This document shows, one piece after another, positions 22,504 to 30,480 of a stretch of DNA of 64,000 bases (its first letter is position 1; each line of letters opens with the position of its first letter). This stretch comes from Enterococcus ratti (lineage in GTDB: Bacteria > Bacillota > Bacilli > Lactobacillales > Enterococcaceae). A program made the position numbers and the translations under genes. The notes below the pieces were generated by a model that did no database searches, was not told where the DNA came from, and saw nothing but the letters and a program-made list of their open reading frames with translations. Where the stretch lies: contig NZ_JXLB01000012.1 of NCBI RefSeq assembly GCF_001886195.1, forward strand, positions 32,222 to 96,221. Reading direction: 5' to 3'.

Positions 22504-22857
22504 ATATACAAAAAACTAAGAAATAAACAGCTTTAGTAACTCGCGGTGCAAAAGGGATAGAGCCAGTTGTTAACGCTTAGGTAAAGAAAAAATGAATGCT
22601 GTAGTTATAAAGAAGGAACGTAAGCAGCTGTAGCAACTATTGAAGAAACAAGGAGAAAAGCAGTTGTAGTAAAATCTGATATCAGTACAGAAGAAGGGAT
22701 GGAAAGTTTATTAACGCAAGCTGTTGAAACATTTGGGAAATTAGTTCTTTGGGTGATGCTGGAATGGAAAATCAACATTCAACTCATAAACGCCCTTTTG
22801 AAGATGGGAAAAAATTTTTAAAAGTAAATCTAATTGGGGTATTTTTAGGAATAAAAA

Positions 22858-22894
22858 AATCTTTAAATTATTTCGAAAAAATAATTTAAAGATT
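22858..22894. repeat. Perfect 16-bp palindrome inside the dehydrogenase pseudogene
   Basis: The arms 22858-22873 and 22879-22894 are exact reverse complements around a 5-base loop. It lies exactly where the dehydrogenase homology is interrupted. Confidence 0.75.
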
Positions 22895-22896
22895 GG

Positions 22897-22920
22897 GGGA
22901 CAAAAGTAAAGAATACTTTT
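22897..22920 (+). repeat. 24-bp repeat, copy 1
   Basis: The 24 bases are identical, in inverted orientation, to 28519-28542. They contain a small palindrome, AAAAGTA-AAGAA-TACTTTT. Copies of GGGACAAAAGTA-type palindromes are common between enterococcal genes, to my recollection. Confidence 0.7.
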
Positions 22921-23128
22921 CATTGAAAAAATGATACCTATTAGACGCGTTGGACGATCAGATGAAATAGCAGCAGCTTGGTTAGCTTCTGATGATTAAG
23001 GCATTACGTTTTTTTGATGGCGGAGTGAAACTTTATCTGTCTTTTCAAGGTGAAAAATGGTAAAAATACAGACAAAACAAGGCGATAGATAGTTGTTCTT
23101 TCGTCTTGTTTTGTGTTAGGTAAGTCAT

Positions 23129-23581
23129 TTAATCTTTAAATGAAACAGCTGTTTGATTTTGTAATAAATTATTGATCCAAGTACCAAAATTCGTTACATA
23201 GTTAAAATTGCCACCAATTAGAATTTCGTATTCGTTTTCTTTAAAATGAATGTATTGAAGTAACCGATCTTTTTTGTTTGCATATACATCTAAATGGTAA
23301 TTAAGAATCTTTTCTTTTAATTCGTTCATTTTGTGGAAATCATTGACAACAAATGAAAATTTTAGGATGACTGGTGCATCAAATGCTAGTTGTTTCTCTT
23401 CTTTGATCACTGCATTTTCTTTGCCACCATAGAGAAAATCAAATAAATTTTGTTCAGAAAATTTCCATTTTCCTCCGACTTTTGTTCCTTTTAATTTTCC
23501 TTCACGTAGATAGTTTCTAATTGACCGCGTTGTAACACCAAGCTGTTCAGCTAATTCTTGCACTGAATAATACCCTTTCAA
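23129..23581 (-). CDS. Small HTH (excisionase/MerR-like) DNA-binding protein
   Basis: With a TTG start at 23581 this is a 150-residue protein. The N-terminus (YYSVQELAEQLGVTTRSIRN, residues 4-23, then KLKGTKVGGKWKFSEQNLFDFL) is a typical helix-turn-helix of the excisionase/MerR kind. The C-terminal 90 residues do not resemble anything I recognise and may bind a ligand or a partner. TTG is chosen because AGGAGG lies six bases upstream; the frame is open further back to 23626. It stands alone at the edge of the island and may regulate a neighbour. Its target is unknown. Confidence 0.7.
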   Translation of the reverse strand: MKGYYSVQELAEQLGVTTRSIRNYLREGKLKGTKVGGKWKFSEQNLFDFLYGGKENAVIKEEKQLAFDAPVILKFSFVVNDFHKMNELKEKILNYHLDVYANKKDRLLQYIHFKENEYEILIGGNFNYVTNFGTWINNLLQNQTAVSFKD

Positions 23582-24123
23582 TAGCTCCCTCCTAACTGAT
23601 AACCATTCATTTGAAACTAAAGGCATGGAATTGATAAAAAATTCCTATAGTTTTCAAAGCAATCTGCAAATGAATAAGTAATTTCTTCTACTCTACCAAT
23701 AGATTATACTAAAAACAACGCTAAAAAAATAGATTTGTTTAATAAATAAACGTTATGTGTATATATTTATCTTGTTATCATAACTGGGTTGATAATTATT
23801 TTTTATTAAAAATTGTTATTTTAAATAACGGTAATTGAACTAAATGAAGCATTCATTGAAAGAGATTAAAATTAAATAATTTAGCAAAAGAATTAAATTT
23901 ATGCTACGAAAAAAGAAGAAATTATTATTAAATTTTTGTTTCGTTATATAATCGATGAATAAATCCTCATTATTTTAAAATTTTTTATTTTATAACTAAC
24001 GTTCCTAATTTTTTTAAGTAGAAACATTATTGAAATATTTTATTTAAAAGTTTATACTTAATGTTAGGAAAAACGATGAATATATTGTAAAATTTTCCTA
24101 AATGTTTTGAAAGGAGACTTATT
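23582..24123 (+). other. AT-rich intergenic region upstream of the RiPP-like locus
   Basis: About 540 bases without a supported gene. It contains three TTAGGAA-type boxes (24002-24008 on minus, 24064-24070 on plus, 24095-24101 on minus) close to the peptide gene and a possible -10 (TATATT or TAAAAT near 24081-24093). It probably holds the promoter of the peptide gene. Confidence 0.4.
24064..24101 (+). promoter_or_regulatory. 9-bp inverted repeat over the presumed promoter of the peptide gene
   Basis: TTAGGAAAA (24064-24072) and TTTTCCTAA (24093-24101) are perfect inverted repeats 20 bases apart that bracket the best -10 candidates. It could be an operator or an mRNA hairpin near the ribosome site at 24110. 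Confidence 0.4.
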
Positions 24124-24210
24124 ATGTTTGTTAAACCCGTGCTAAAAAAAGTTTCTGGAAGTATCTTATCCCCATGTTCTTGCGGATTACTTATTGGTAA
24201 TGGTTCTTAA
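24124..24210 (+). CDS. Putative RiPP precursor peptide, 28 residues, Cys-x-Cys
   Basis: A short frame follows an excellent AAAGGAG ribosome site (spacing about 7) and encodes 28 residues starting MFVKPVLKKVSGS and ending SPCSCGLLIGNGS. The N-terminal half is basic and hydrophobic and could be a leader recognised by a PqqD-type domain. The C-terminal half has two Cys separated by one residue followed by a Gly/Leu-rich tail, a plausible core for thioether (sactipeptide or ranthipeptide) formation. A radical SAM/SPASM gene and a PqqD-like gene follow on the same strand. I recognise no named family. The role is inferred from size, composition and context. Confidence 0.6.
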   Translation: MFVKPVLKKVSGSILSPCSCGLLIGNGS

Positions 24211-24357
24211 TAAAGTCTTCCGATGACGATTGGGAAATAAGGTTGTCGTACAAACTCCCCTGTGATACGTTTATAAAATGACAGCTTTGTTTCCCTAATT
24301 AAAATGCAACAAACAAAATCACTTGTTGTTCAGACTGGTAAAAGAGGTGATTTAAAA

Positions 24358-25560
24358 GTGAAAATTAAGGAAAATTTATATGCATATCCTTATTTAGACG
24401 AATTTATTTTACATAATGTTTTGCGAAGCAGTTGGATAGTCATTTCAAAAAAAGAATTTGAGATGATTCAATCACAAAACTACGATGAATTATCCGAGAC
24501 AACAAAAAAGAAAATTAAAACATTTCAATTGTTTTTAGATAAACCGTTAAATATAACAAGATTTGAAGCAAGTGTTCCTCAAACAGTCTATCTAGTGTTG
24601 ACACATCAATGTAATTTAGCATGTGTTTATTGTTATGCAGAAGCAGATATGGCAAAAGATTATCCTAATCAGCTTACATTTATTGAGTGGATTCATGTAT
24701 TAAACCAATTAAAAGATTGTGGTGTTAAAAAAGTAGTGTTTACTGGAGGAGAAATCGGATTAACGCATGATTCATTAAAATATATTGATTATGCTCATCA
24801 AATTGGTCTAGCAGTGGGAATAATTACAAATGGTACTTTGCTGGGGAAAAAAAGCAATGCGCAATTTTTAGCAGAAAAGTGTCAATCAATTACCATTAGT
24901 TTAGATTCAATCGACAAAGAAGAAAATGACAAAAATCGTGGAAATGGCTGCTACTCAATCGCTATGAGAGGAATTAAGCATCTTTTGGCGCTTAATTATT
25001 CTCAGCTTTCAGTGAATACGACTATTACGAATCATAATATAGATTCCGTTGAACAAACTATTCAATTTTTCAAAAAGAATGGGATTTCTTATAAATTGGG
25101 TGGGTTTAGCGAAATTGGTCGGGGAAGTATGTCGAAAGTTTCATTGACCTTTGAAGAAAGAAAGCGCTTAGAATGCGGAGAAAAAAATGAGTGGCGTTCT
25201 TCTTTTTTAAAGCCGTTCACTATAAAAGAATCATGCGGGTTGGGGCTCGGCGAATTTGCGATTAATCCAGTTGGCGATATCTTTGCTTGCAAATTATTGG
25301 AGACGAAAGAGTATCAATTAGGAAATATCAGAGAAAAGAAATTGCAGGACATCTATTGTTCAGAAAATGTGCGAATAATTGAAACACAAACAATCCATTA
25401 GTTATCTGAATGTCAAGGTTGCTCTTTTCTATATTTATGCGGCGGTGGTTGTCGTGCCCATCATTATTATCATACTAATGATTTTAAAGGAGTAGACCAA
25501 TCAGAATGCCAGTTATTAAAAGAAATAATAAAATATCAAATGTATCGTATTTGGAAATAA
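24358..25560 (+). pseudogene. Radical SAM/SPASM peptide-modifying enzyme interrupted by an in-frame TAG
   Basis: The frame encodes a 347-residue protein up to TAG at 25399-25401 and then continues in the same frame for 52 residues to TAA at 25558-25560. CNLACVYC near residue 85 is the CxxxCxxC site for the SAM-binding [4Fe-4S] cluster. VFTGGEIGLT is the GGE motif. The C-terminus is a SPASM domain: ESCGLGLGE and FACKL lie before the stop, while CQGC, CGGGC and a final Cys lie after it. The truncated product would lose five of seven auxiliary-cluster Cys. GTG 24358 has AGAGGTG upstream; ATG 24304 has no ribosome site. It is probably inactive unless the amber is an error or is suppressed. Confidence 0.8.
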
Positions 25561-25579
25561 AACGAGGGAGGGGTGCAGG

Positions 25580-25858
25580 ATGGAACTAAATGGTGAATTA
25601 GCTTATGAAAAATTAGGGAATGAAATTTATTTATCATTAAATGATGAAATTTATGTTTTAGATAATGAAGTCTCAATTTATATTTTTGAATTATTAAAAA
25701 AGCAATTAGAGATTAGATTTATTAAAGAAAAAGTGATCGCTTATTTTTCGAATACTGATGAGTATTCAATTCAAGAAAAGAAACGTTTTGTAGATGAATT
25801 TATTGAAGATTTAATAGCTAATAATATTCTCTTAGAAAAAAGTAGTGAATCAACATGA
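25580..25858 (+). CDS. PqqD-like RiPP recognition element protein
   Basis: This 92-residue protein has the PqqD/RRE layout: an N-terminal beta-hairpin-like stretch (EKLGNEIYLSLNDEIYVLDN, residues 10-29) followed by helices (VSIYIFELLKKQLEIRF and the C-terminal VDEFIEDLIANNILL). Such domains bind the leader of a precursor peptide and hand it to a radical SAM enzyme. It starts 20 bases after the end of the extended radical SAM frame, with AGGGAGG upstream, so it is co-transcribed. A very strong hairpin terminator follows. No transporter, peptidase or immunity gene is adjacent. Confidence 0.7.
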   Translation: MELNGELAYEKLGNEIYLSLNDEIYVLDNEVSIYIFELLKKQLEIRFIKEKVIAYFSNTDEYSIQEKKRFVDEFIEDLIANNILLEKSSEST

Positions 25859-25911
25859 AAAAAGACAAATATGTTTACTAATACGAATGTAAAGTATCCA
25901 TTTTTAAGAAT

Positions 25912-25967
25912 AAGCCAACACTTACAAAAATTGTTCATCAGATTTTTGTAAGTGTTGGCTTATTTTA
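25912..25967. terminator. Perfect 20-bp hairpin after the RiPP-like locus
   Basis: Arms 25912-25931 and 25942-25961 are exact reverse complements around a 10-base loop, followed by ATTTTAAA. It is the obvious terminator of the peptide operon and is symmetrical enough to work in both directions. Confidence 0.9.
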
Positions 25968-27112
25968 AACGTACTTGTTTTCCTATCTTTTTAAAGGAAA
26001 AAATACAAATTGACGTTACCGTTTGTTCCTATATTTTCTTAAAAAAAATTAGGGATTTTTCTCAATCAGTAAAACTAGACAAACAAAAAAGCAAAATTTG
26101 TAATAGTAAGCGGTTTCAAATGGTTTTTTTTAGAATTAGTATAAGTAAAATAAAAGTATAACTATTGCAACACAGCATCTTCTTTTATTGAATAAGGAAT
26201 AAAAAGTTCTGAAAAAGTAACATGTACATAGCTGCTAATGTAAAATCAATTTTTTTAACTGCAAATGAATTAAGTAATTCTAACTATTGACTGACGTGGT
26301 TTCAAATATCAGCAGTCACAAAGAAATGTAAAGAGGCGGTTTTACTCGTGTCAAATGGAGGCATAAATTCAAGGATCAACTAGTACAACTTGATAGACAA
26401 AAATTAGAAAGAAATTAGAAAGAAATGTTTGGGAAAGTAGTAAGGTAAAATAAACGCTTCGTTCTCTGTCTTATCTGGTTTCATTAAAGAAGAGAAACAA
26501 TAAATTTATTAGCTAATTACAAGTAAAAATAAGAAAATGGGGAGTCTTATTTTTCGTGGGGGAGAATAAAAGCATCAAACGAATTTGCAGTAGTTGCGTA
26601 AAGATACTAGAAAAAGAATTTTGATTTAGTCAATGGTACACAAAATTCATTCATTATTTAATAAATGTCGGGGAAAAAGAGAGTGTTTTTGAAAGAGTAT
26701 CATACTACTGTTAAGTCAGCATGCAGTTAAAAAGTAAGGGATGAAATATTCTTACTCGTGAAATGTAATTAAAAATTGAGGGATTTACGAGTAAAATGGA
26801 TAATTATCAATATGGAAAAAAGAATAAAAATTGGTTAAATCGAAAGTCTTTTATAAAGCAGCTATGATTCTAACTGGTTGATCATATTTAAAGAGCGGAT
26901 CAAAATCTATCATGATGTTTGGTTCGTTTTTTTGTATTAATCACCCTCTTACTCATTAAATATATTAAAATTAATAAATATTTTCTATCAAATTTAATAT
27001 TTGTGTTATCTTATAACATGGGCAAATTGTTACATACACGGATAAGCAGTTAAAAAGGTGTGCGTTATTTTGGGAGTAGTTATAAAAAGATAGGCTATAG
27101 GGGGAGTTATTA
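25968..27112 (+). other. 1.1-kb region without a supported gene
   Basis: The stretch is AT-rich and full of stops in all frames. Short fragments such as KWRHKFKDQLVQLDRQKLERN near 26355-26420 look like decayed coding sequence but match nothing I know. A terminator-like hairpin at 26894 suggests that something upstream of it is or was transcribed. The last 100 bases carry the ribosome site of the kinase gene. Confidence 0.45.
26894..26933 (+). terminator. Orphan terminator-like hairpin
   Basis: An 11-bp stem (26894-26904 with 26918-26928, three G-U pairs) is followed by a T-run. No gene lies upstream, so it could end a small RNA or a vanished gene. Confidence 0.5.
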
Positions 27113-28375
27113 ATGGAAGTGAGTATTTATATTCTATTGTTTCATCTGAATTTTGCTTTAACATGGTATATTTTGTTGGCAAAAAATAAGTGGACAGTAG
27201 ATATTTTGATTCGCTTGTGTTTGATGTTTCTTAATTTATGGCTCAGTGAACTTACGAGTCAGTTTCTAGTTTTGCTCTATATTTATCATGCTGTCCAAAT
27301 TTTTCGTGAGAACAAAAATATCTTTGTTGCTGTTTTATTAAATACTTTTTGCATAAATGCTATTGGTATCTCCATTTTTTTAACCATCGAGTTTCCTAGA
27401 CTTGTAAGTCATTGTGAGTTAGGAACGAATGGGGTACTGCAAATCTTTCTTTTGTTGATTATTCTTTTAGCAATGAAAATAATCGAGCAAAGGTATCAAA
27501 TTATTTCTTATCTTTATTCATATAAAAAACAACGTAATTTTTCTGTAGTATTATTCTTTTCGATCTTTATTCCTTTTTTATTGTACCACACGCTCTTTCC
27601 AAATGATTCGCTCTACTTTATTTTAACTTCTTGTTTGTTGATTTTGATTAATTCTTTTTATGAATTATTTATGCTTTTGATTGTATTGAATGAACAAAAG
27701 GAAGAATATTATAGCGTATACATGGAGAGCATGAAAAGGAACAAGGAATATTATCGGAAGCTAGAAGAATTTTGCCATGACTATAAAAACTATATTGGCG
27801 TTTTGGAAAATCTTTTACAGAATAATCAGTTCAAACAGGAATTGGAAGCAGTTGTAAACTATGAAAAAGATTTTTTTGAAACACAACTAAAAGATACGCT
27901 ACATATCAAGTTACAAAAGATTCACGATCCATTGCTACAAGGGATTTTTTCAAAATTTATGGCACGAGCAGAGGAACTAAAAATTCCTTATGTTATTCAA
28001 ATTAATCACATCATCCCAAAATTGACAATTAATTCATATGATATGATTCGTTTATTCACAAATATTACCGAAAATTCCTTGACTCATTACGAGAGTCATC
28101 CAGCAATAGATAGAAAAGAGATTATCATTAAAATAGAAAATTTAGTGGATTGTTTTTATTTTGAATTTAGTAATCCTAGCAAAAAAACGGAGTGCAATGT
28201 AACAGATCTATTAAATAAAGGAACGACCAGACAAGAAAACAGCAAAGGAATCGGATTATATAGTGTTAAGAAGATTATTGAAAATAATGAAAATATATCA
28301 TTAAGTTTAAAGTATGATAGAAAAGAGCAGCGCTTTTATTGTGTGTTAACGCTAAGAAAACAAATCATTATCTAA
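27113..28375 (+). CDS. AgrC/ComD-like quorum-sensing histidine kinase (GHKL type)
   Basis: The 420-residue protein has about six hydrophobic segments in residues 1-200, a short coiled region, then a cytoplasmic kinase. The phospho-acceptor box reads FCHDYKNYI with His at residue 222. The N box is NITENSLTHYESH and the G box is KGIGLYSVKKII, as in the HPK10 kinases that sense peptide pheromones in AgrC, FsrC and ComD systems. GGGGGAG precedes the start. A LytTR-type regulator lies convergently downstream rather than co-transcribed. No AgrB or AgrD-like gene is in the window, so the signal is unknown. Control of the nearby peptide locus is possible but unproven. Confidence 0.85.
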   Translation: MEVSIYILLFHLNFALTWYILLAKNKWTVDILIRLCLMFLNLWLSELTSQFLVLLYIYHAVQIFRENKNIFVAVLLNTFCINAIGISIFLTIEFPRLVSHCELGTNGVLQIFLLLIILLAMKIIEQRYQIISYLYSYKKQRNFSVVLFFSIFIPFLLYHTLFPNDSLYFILTSCLLILINSFYELFMLLIVLNEQKEEYYSVYMESMKRNKEYYRKLEEFCHDYKNYIGVLENLLQNNQFKQELEAVVNYEKDFFETQLKDTLHIKLQKIHDPLLQGIFSKFMARAEELKIPYVIQINHIIPKLTINSYDMIRLFTNITENSLTHYESHPAIDRKEIIIKIENLVDCFYFEFSNPSKKTECNVTDLLNKGTTRQENSKGIGLYSVKKIIENNENISLSLKYDRKEQRFYCVLTLRKQIII

Positions 28376-28404
28376 AAATAAGTATGGAGCAGAAGTGTTT
28401 AATT

Positions 28405-28475
28405 CCGAAAAATAAGAAAAAATTCACGAAAATTCTTTTAAATTTTTTGTGAAATTCGGCTTATTTACGAAGGAT
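28405..28475. terminator. Imperfect hairpin between convergent kinase and regulator
   Basis: AATTCACGAAAA pairs imperfectly with TTTTTTGTGAAATT. It probably terminates the kinase transcript. Confidence 0.4.
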
Positions 28476-28518
28476 TTTCTTTTATTTCCCCTGTTTATCT
28501 GTTTTTAGATCGTGAAAT

Positions 28519-28542
28519 AAAAGTATTCTTTACTTTTGTCCC
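28519..28542 (-). repeat. 24-bp repeat, copy 2
   Basis: Exact inverted copy of 22897-22920. It lies just beyond the 3' end of the response regulator frame. Confidence 0.7.
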
Positions 28543-28579
28543 ACGCTCATTTTTTTGCTGCTGTAAAAAGATAAAGTGA

Positions 28580-29339
28580 TTAAAGAACCAATAATTGTTT
28601 TTGTTCAAGTTGTTTCATAAAGCTAACTAGTTTTTTAATACTTCTGCGACTAAGTATCAAAGTATCACCATTTTTAAAATAAATTTCATTTGTTTTTTTT
28701 ATCTACTAGTTTAATATTGGCGGGATTAATGGAATAGCTTTTCAACTCATTGAAAAAGTTAAGGTGCTCAAAAGCATGTTTCAGTTCTTCAACTTTCCCA
28801 TGAATTAGAAAAAATTCTGTTTCACAATAAAATTCAATGGTTGAGCGGGAACTAGTAACTTTACTTAAATAGTTAACTTCTCTTGGATCAACCAAGTAAA
28901 TTTTGGATAACGACTCAATTTTAATCAGATTATTTTGAGTTTGTTGTAAATGTGGTTGTTTAAATAATAACTCTTCTAGTCCATCCATCACTTCCATTAA
29001 ATCATTTTTACTATAATATTTATCAGCTCGGATATTTTGATTAATAATTTCTGCTCCTTTAGTGGGGTCATTTGTTAAAAAAATGATGTAACAGAAATTA
29101 TTTTTAATACGAATTTTCTTACTGAAATCAATTCCGGAATGGAATCTATTTAGTTCAATATCGATAATAAAAATATCTGAGTCTTGAATAGGCATAAAAT
29201 CAAGACGATTATAAAATTTTTCTAATTGAGATGGCGAAGGGATCACTAATGAAATCGTTGTTAAGTGTTCGTTGTCATTATATTTTTTACGGAATTTTTC
29301 CTGATGAAAAACATTATCTTCGATATAGTATATTTTCAT
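28580..29339 (-). pseudogene. LytTR-family response regulator, frameshifted at an A8 tract
   Basis: The first 217 residues give a receiver domain (acidic pair E7-D8, phospho-acceptor D60 in FIIDIEL) and most of a LytTR DNA-binding domain (from about residue 125), ending early at 28686. Beyond the stop, a +1 shift at an A8 run (28693-28700 read on minus) restores the missing end, NEIYFKNGDTLILSRRSIKKL and onward, to TAA at 28580. An intact A7 would give about 252 residues. The start is ATG 29339 with GGAG eight bases upstream. It is the natural partner of the agr-like kinase. As given, the truncated protein would lack the last strands of LytTR. Confidence 0.8.
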
Positions 29340-29613
29340 ATTATCATCTCCAAATTTCAATCATCCTTAGTATAGCAAGAATGCAGAGGTTGATAAAGTA
29401 AGGAAAATGCTCAACGTTTTATTAATTGGTTCAATGGTATTTTTATATCTTTTAATCCATAGAAAAAGCTACTGGAATATATCTTTTTAGAATTCAGTCT
29501 TACTTTTACCAAAAAAAGATATTTTTTATGATTAAGCAAATTAATACGTTTGTTATTAAATTATAATAATAAATGACAGATAACATATGATTTTGTGGAG
29601 GGAGATACTAACG

Positions 29614-30369
29614 TTGGTCTTCAAATTTTTACAGAAATTAAATAAAAAAGCAAGTAAGCCAGAAGAAGAAACAGAAGTTCAAGAAATTATTTCAGAAAAA
29701 AAAGGATTAGAAGAGGTGTCATTTGCGTTAAATGAAGATGAAAAAATTGTTGTGGATTTTTTAAGCGACATGGATAGAGATTTTGGGAGTAGTATTTCAG
29801 ACCGAGTGAAGCAAGGAAATCATTTTGAACGTTTTTTAGCAGCTGCTTTTAGATTAGCTGGGTATAAAGTTGTAATCACTAAAAAATGGTATGTAAAGGA
29901 GAATCGTGTATATACTGGAGATGGTGGAATAGATTTGATTTTAACCACAGAAAATGAACGTATAGCAGTCCAAGCAAAATCAAAACGTTTGAATAGTTGT
30001 CGGGATTATCGATTGATTACAGATAACGACGTAAAAAAATTTGCAGGTACATCGGATAAAAATTGGACTAAAAAGATGTTTATTACCTCGACGTTTTTTA
30101 ATAATTATGCCTATAAACAAATAGCAGAAAATGAAAAAGTTGATAAAATCGAGTGGTATGATCGATATGGACTTTTAAAATTGTTAAATCAATTAATTCC
30201 AGCAACCATGCTTAAATATCAATTATTAAGCTCTTTACCAGAAAATGTAAAAATTTGTCCTAAATGTAGTAAGGGAATTATGACAAAATTTCAGAATGGA
30301 CAAACTGGAAAATATTTTAATTCTTGTTCGGTTTATTGTGGGCATACAGAAAGCATTAAAAATTCTTGA
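29614..30369 (+). CDS. Mrr-type restriction endonuclease with C-terminal zinc ribbon
   Basis: The 251-residue protein carries a PD-(D/E)xK nuclease of the Mrr family. FERFLAAAFRLAGYKV is the usual N-terminal helix, GDGGIDLI and AVQAKS hold the catalytic Asp and the Gln-x-Lys pair. A C-terminal four-Cys zinc ribbon (CPKC, then C and C near the end) resembles topoisomerase I-type fingers. Such proteins often cut modified foreign DNA. No methyltransferase accompanies it. TTG 29614 is preferred because GGAGGGAG lies nine bases upstream. Residues about 10-40 are charged and probably a linker. Confidence 0.75.
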   Translation: MVFKFLQKLNKKASKPEEETEVQEIISEKKGLEEVSFALNEDEKIVVDFLSDMDRDFGSSISDRVKQGNHFERFLAAAFRLAGYKVVITKKWYVKENRVYTGDGGIDLILTTENERIAVQAKSKRLNSCRDYRLITDNDVKKFAGTSDKNWTKKMFITSTFFNNYAYKQIAENEKVDKIEWYDRYGLLKLLNQLIPATMLKYQLLSSLPENVKICPKCSKGIMTKFQNGQTGKYFNSCSVYCGHTESIKNS

Positions 30370-30480
30370 TAAGAAGACGAGTTTTGAAATAGTAAGTTCT
30401 ACATAAACATTGGAGTAGTATTGGATTATTTTTGTAATAATAATCGATGGTTTAATTTGGTTAATTAAATTTAAAAAGCG

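Larger units (their letters stand above)
22504..23063 (+). pseudogene. Decayed short-chain dehydrogenase/reductase (glucose 1-dehydrogenase-like)
   Basis: Blocks of SDR homology appear in shifting frames: KTALVTRGAKGI (the Rossmann TGxxxGIG region, with G replaced) near 22527, then TEEGMESLLTQAVETFGKL near 22690, GDAGMENQHSTHKRPFED (NNAG region) and KVNLIGVFLGIKKSL near 22760-22860, and finally IPIRRVGRSDEIAAAWLASDD and a DGG motif near 22935-23060. The segment with the catalytic YxxxK is missing, and a palindrome-bearing insertion sits at that junction. There are several stops and at least three frameshifts, so no product is expected. Confidence 0.75.

Noticed and set aside
24304..24357. ATG 24304 as the start of the radical SAM gene
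   Set aside because: No ribosome site precedes it, whereas GTG 24358 has a well-placed AGAGGTG; still possible if homologues are longer.
25952..26161. A 69-codon frame on plus after the peptide-operon terminator
   Set aside because: It begins inside the terminator stem, has no ribosome site and its composition is that of AT-rich noise.
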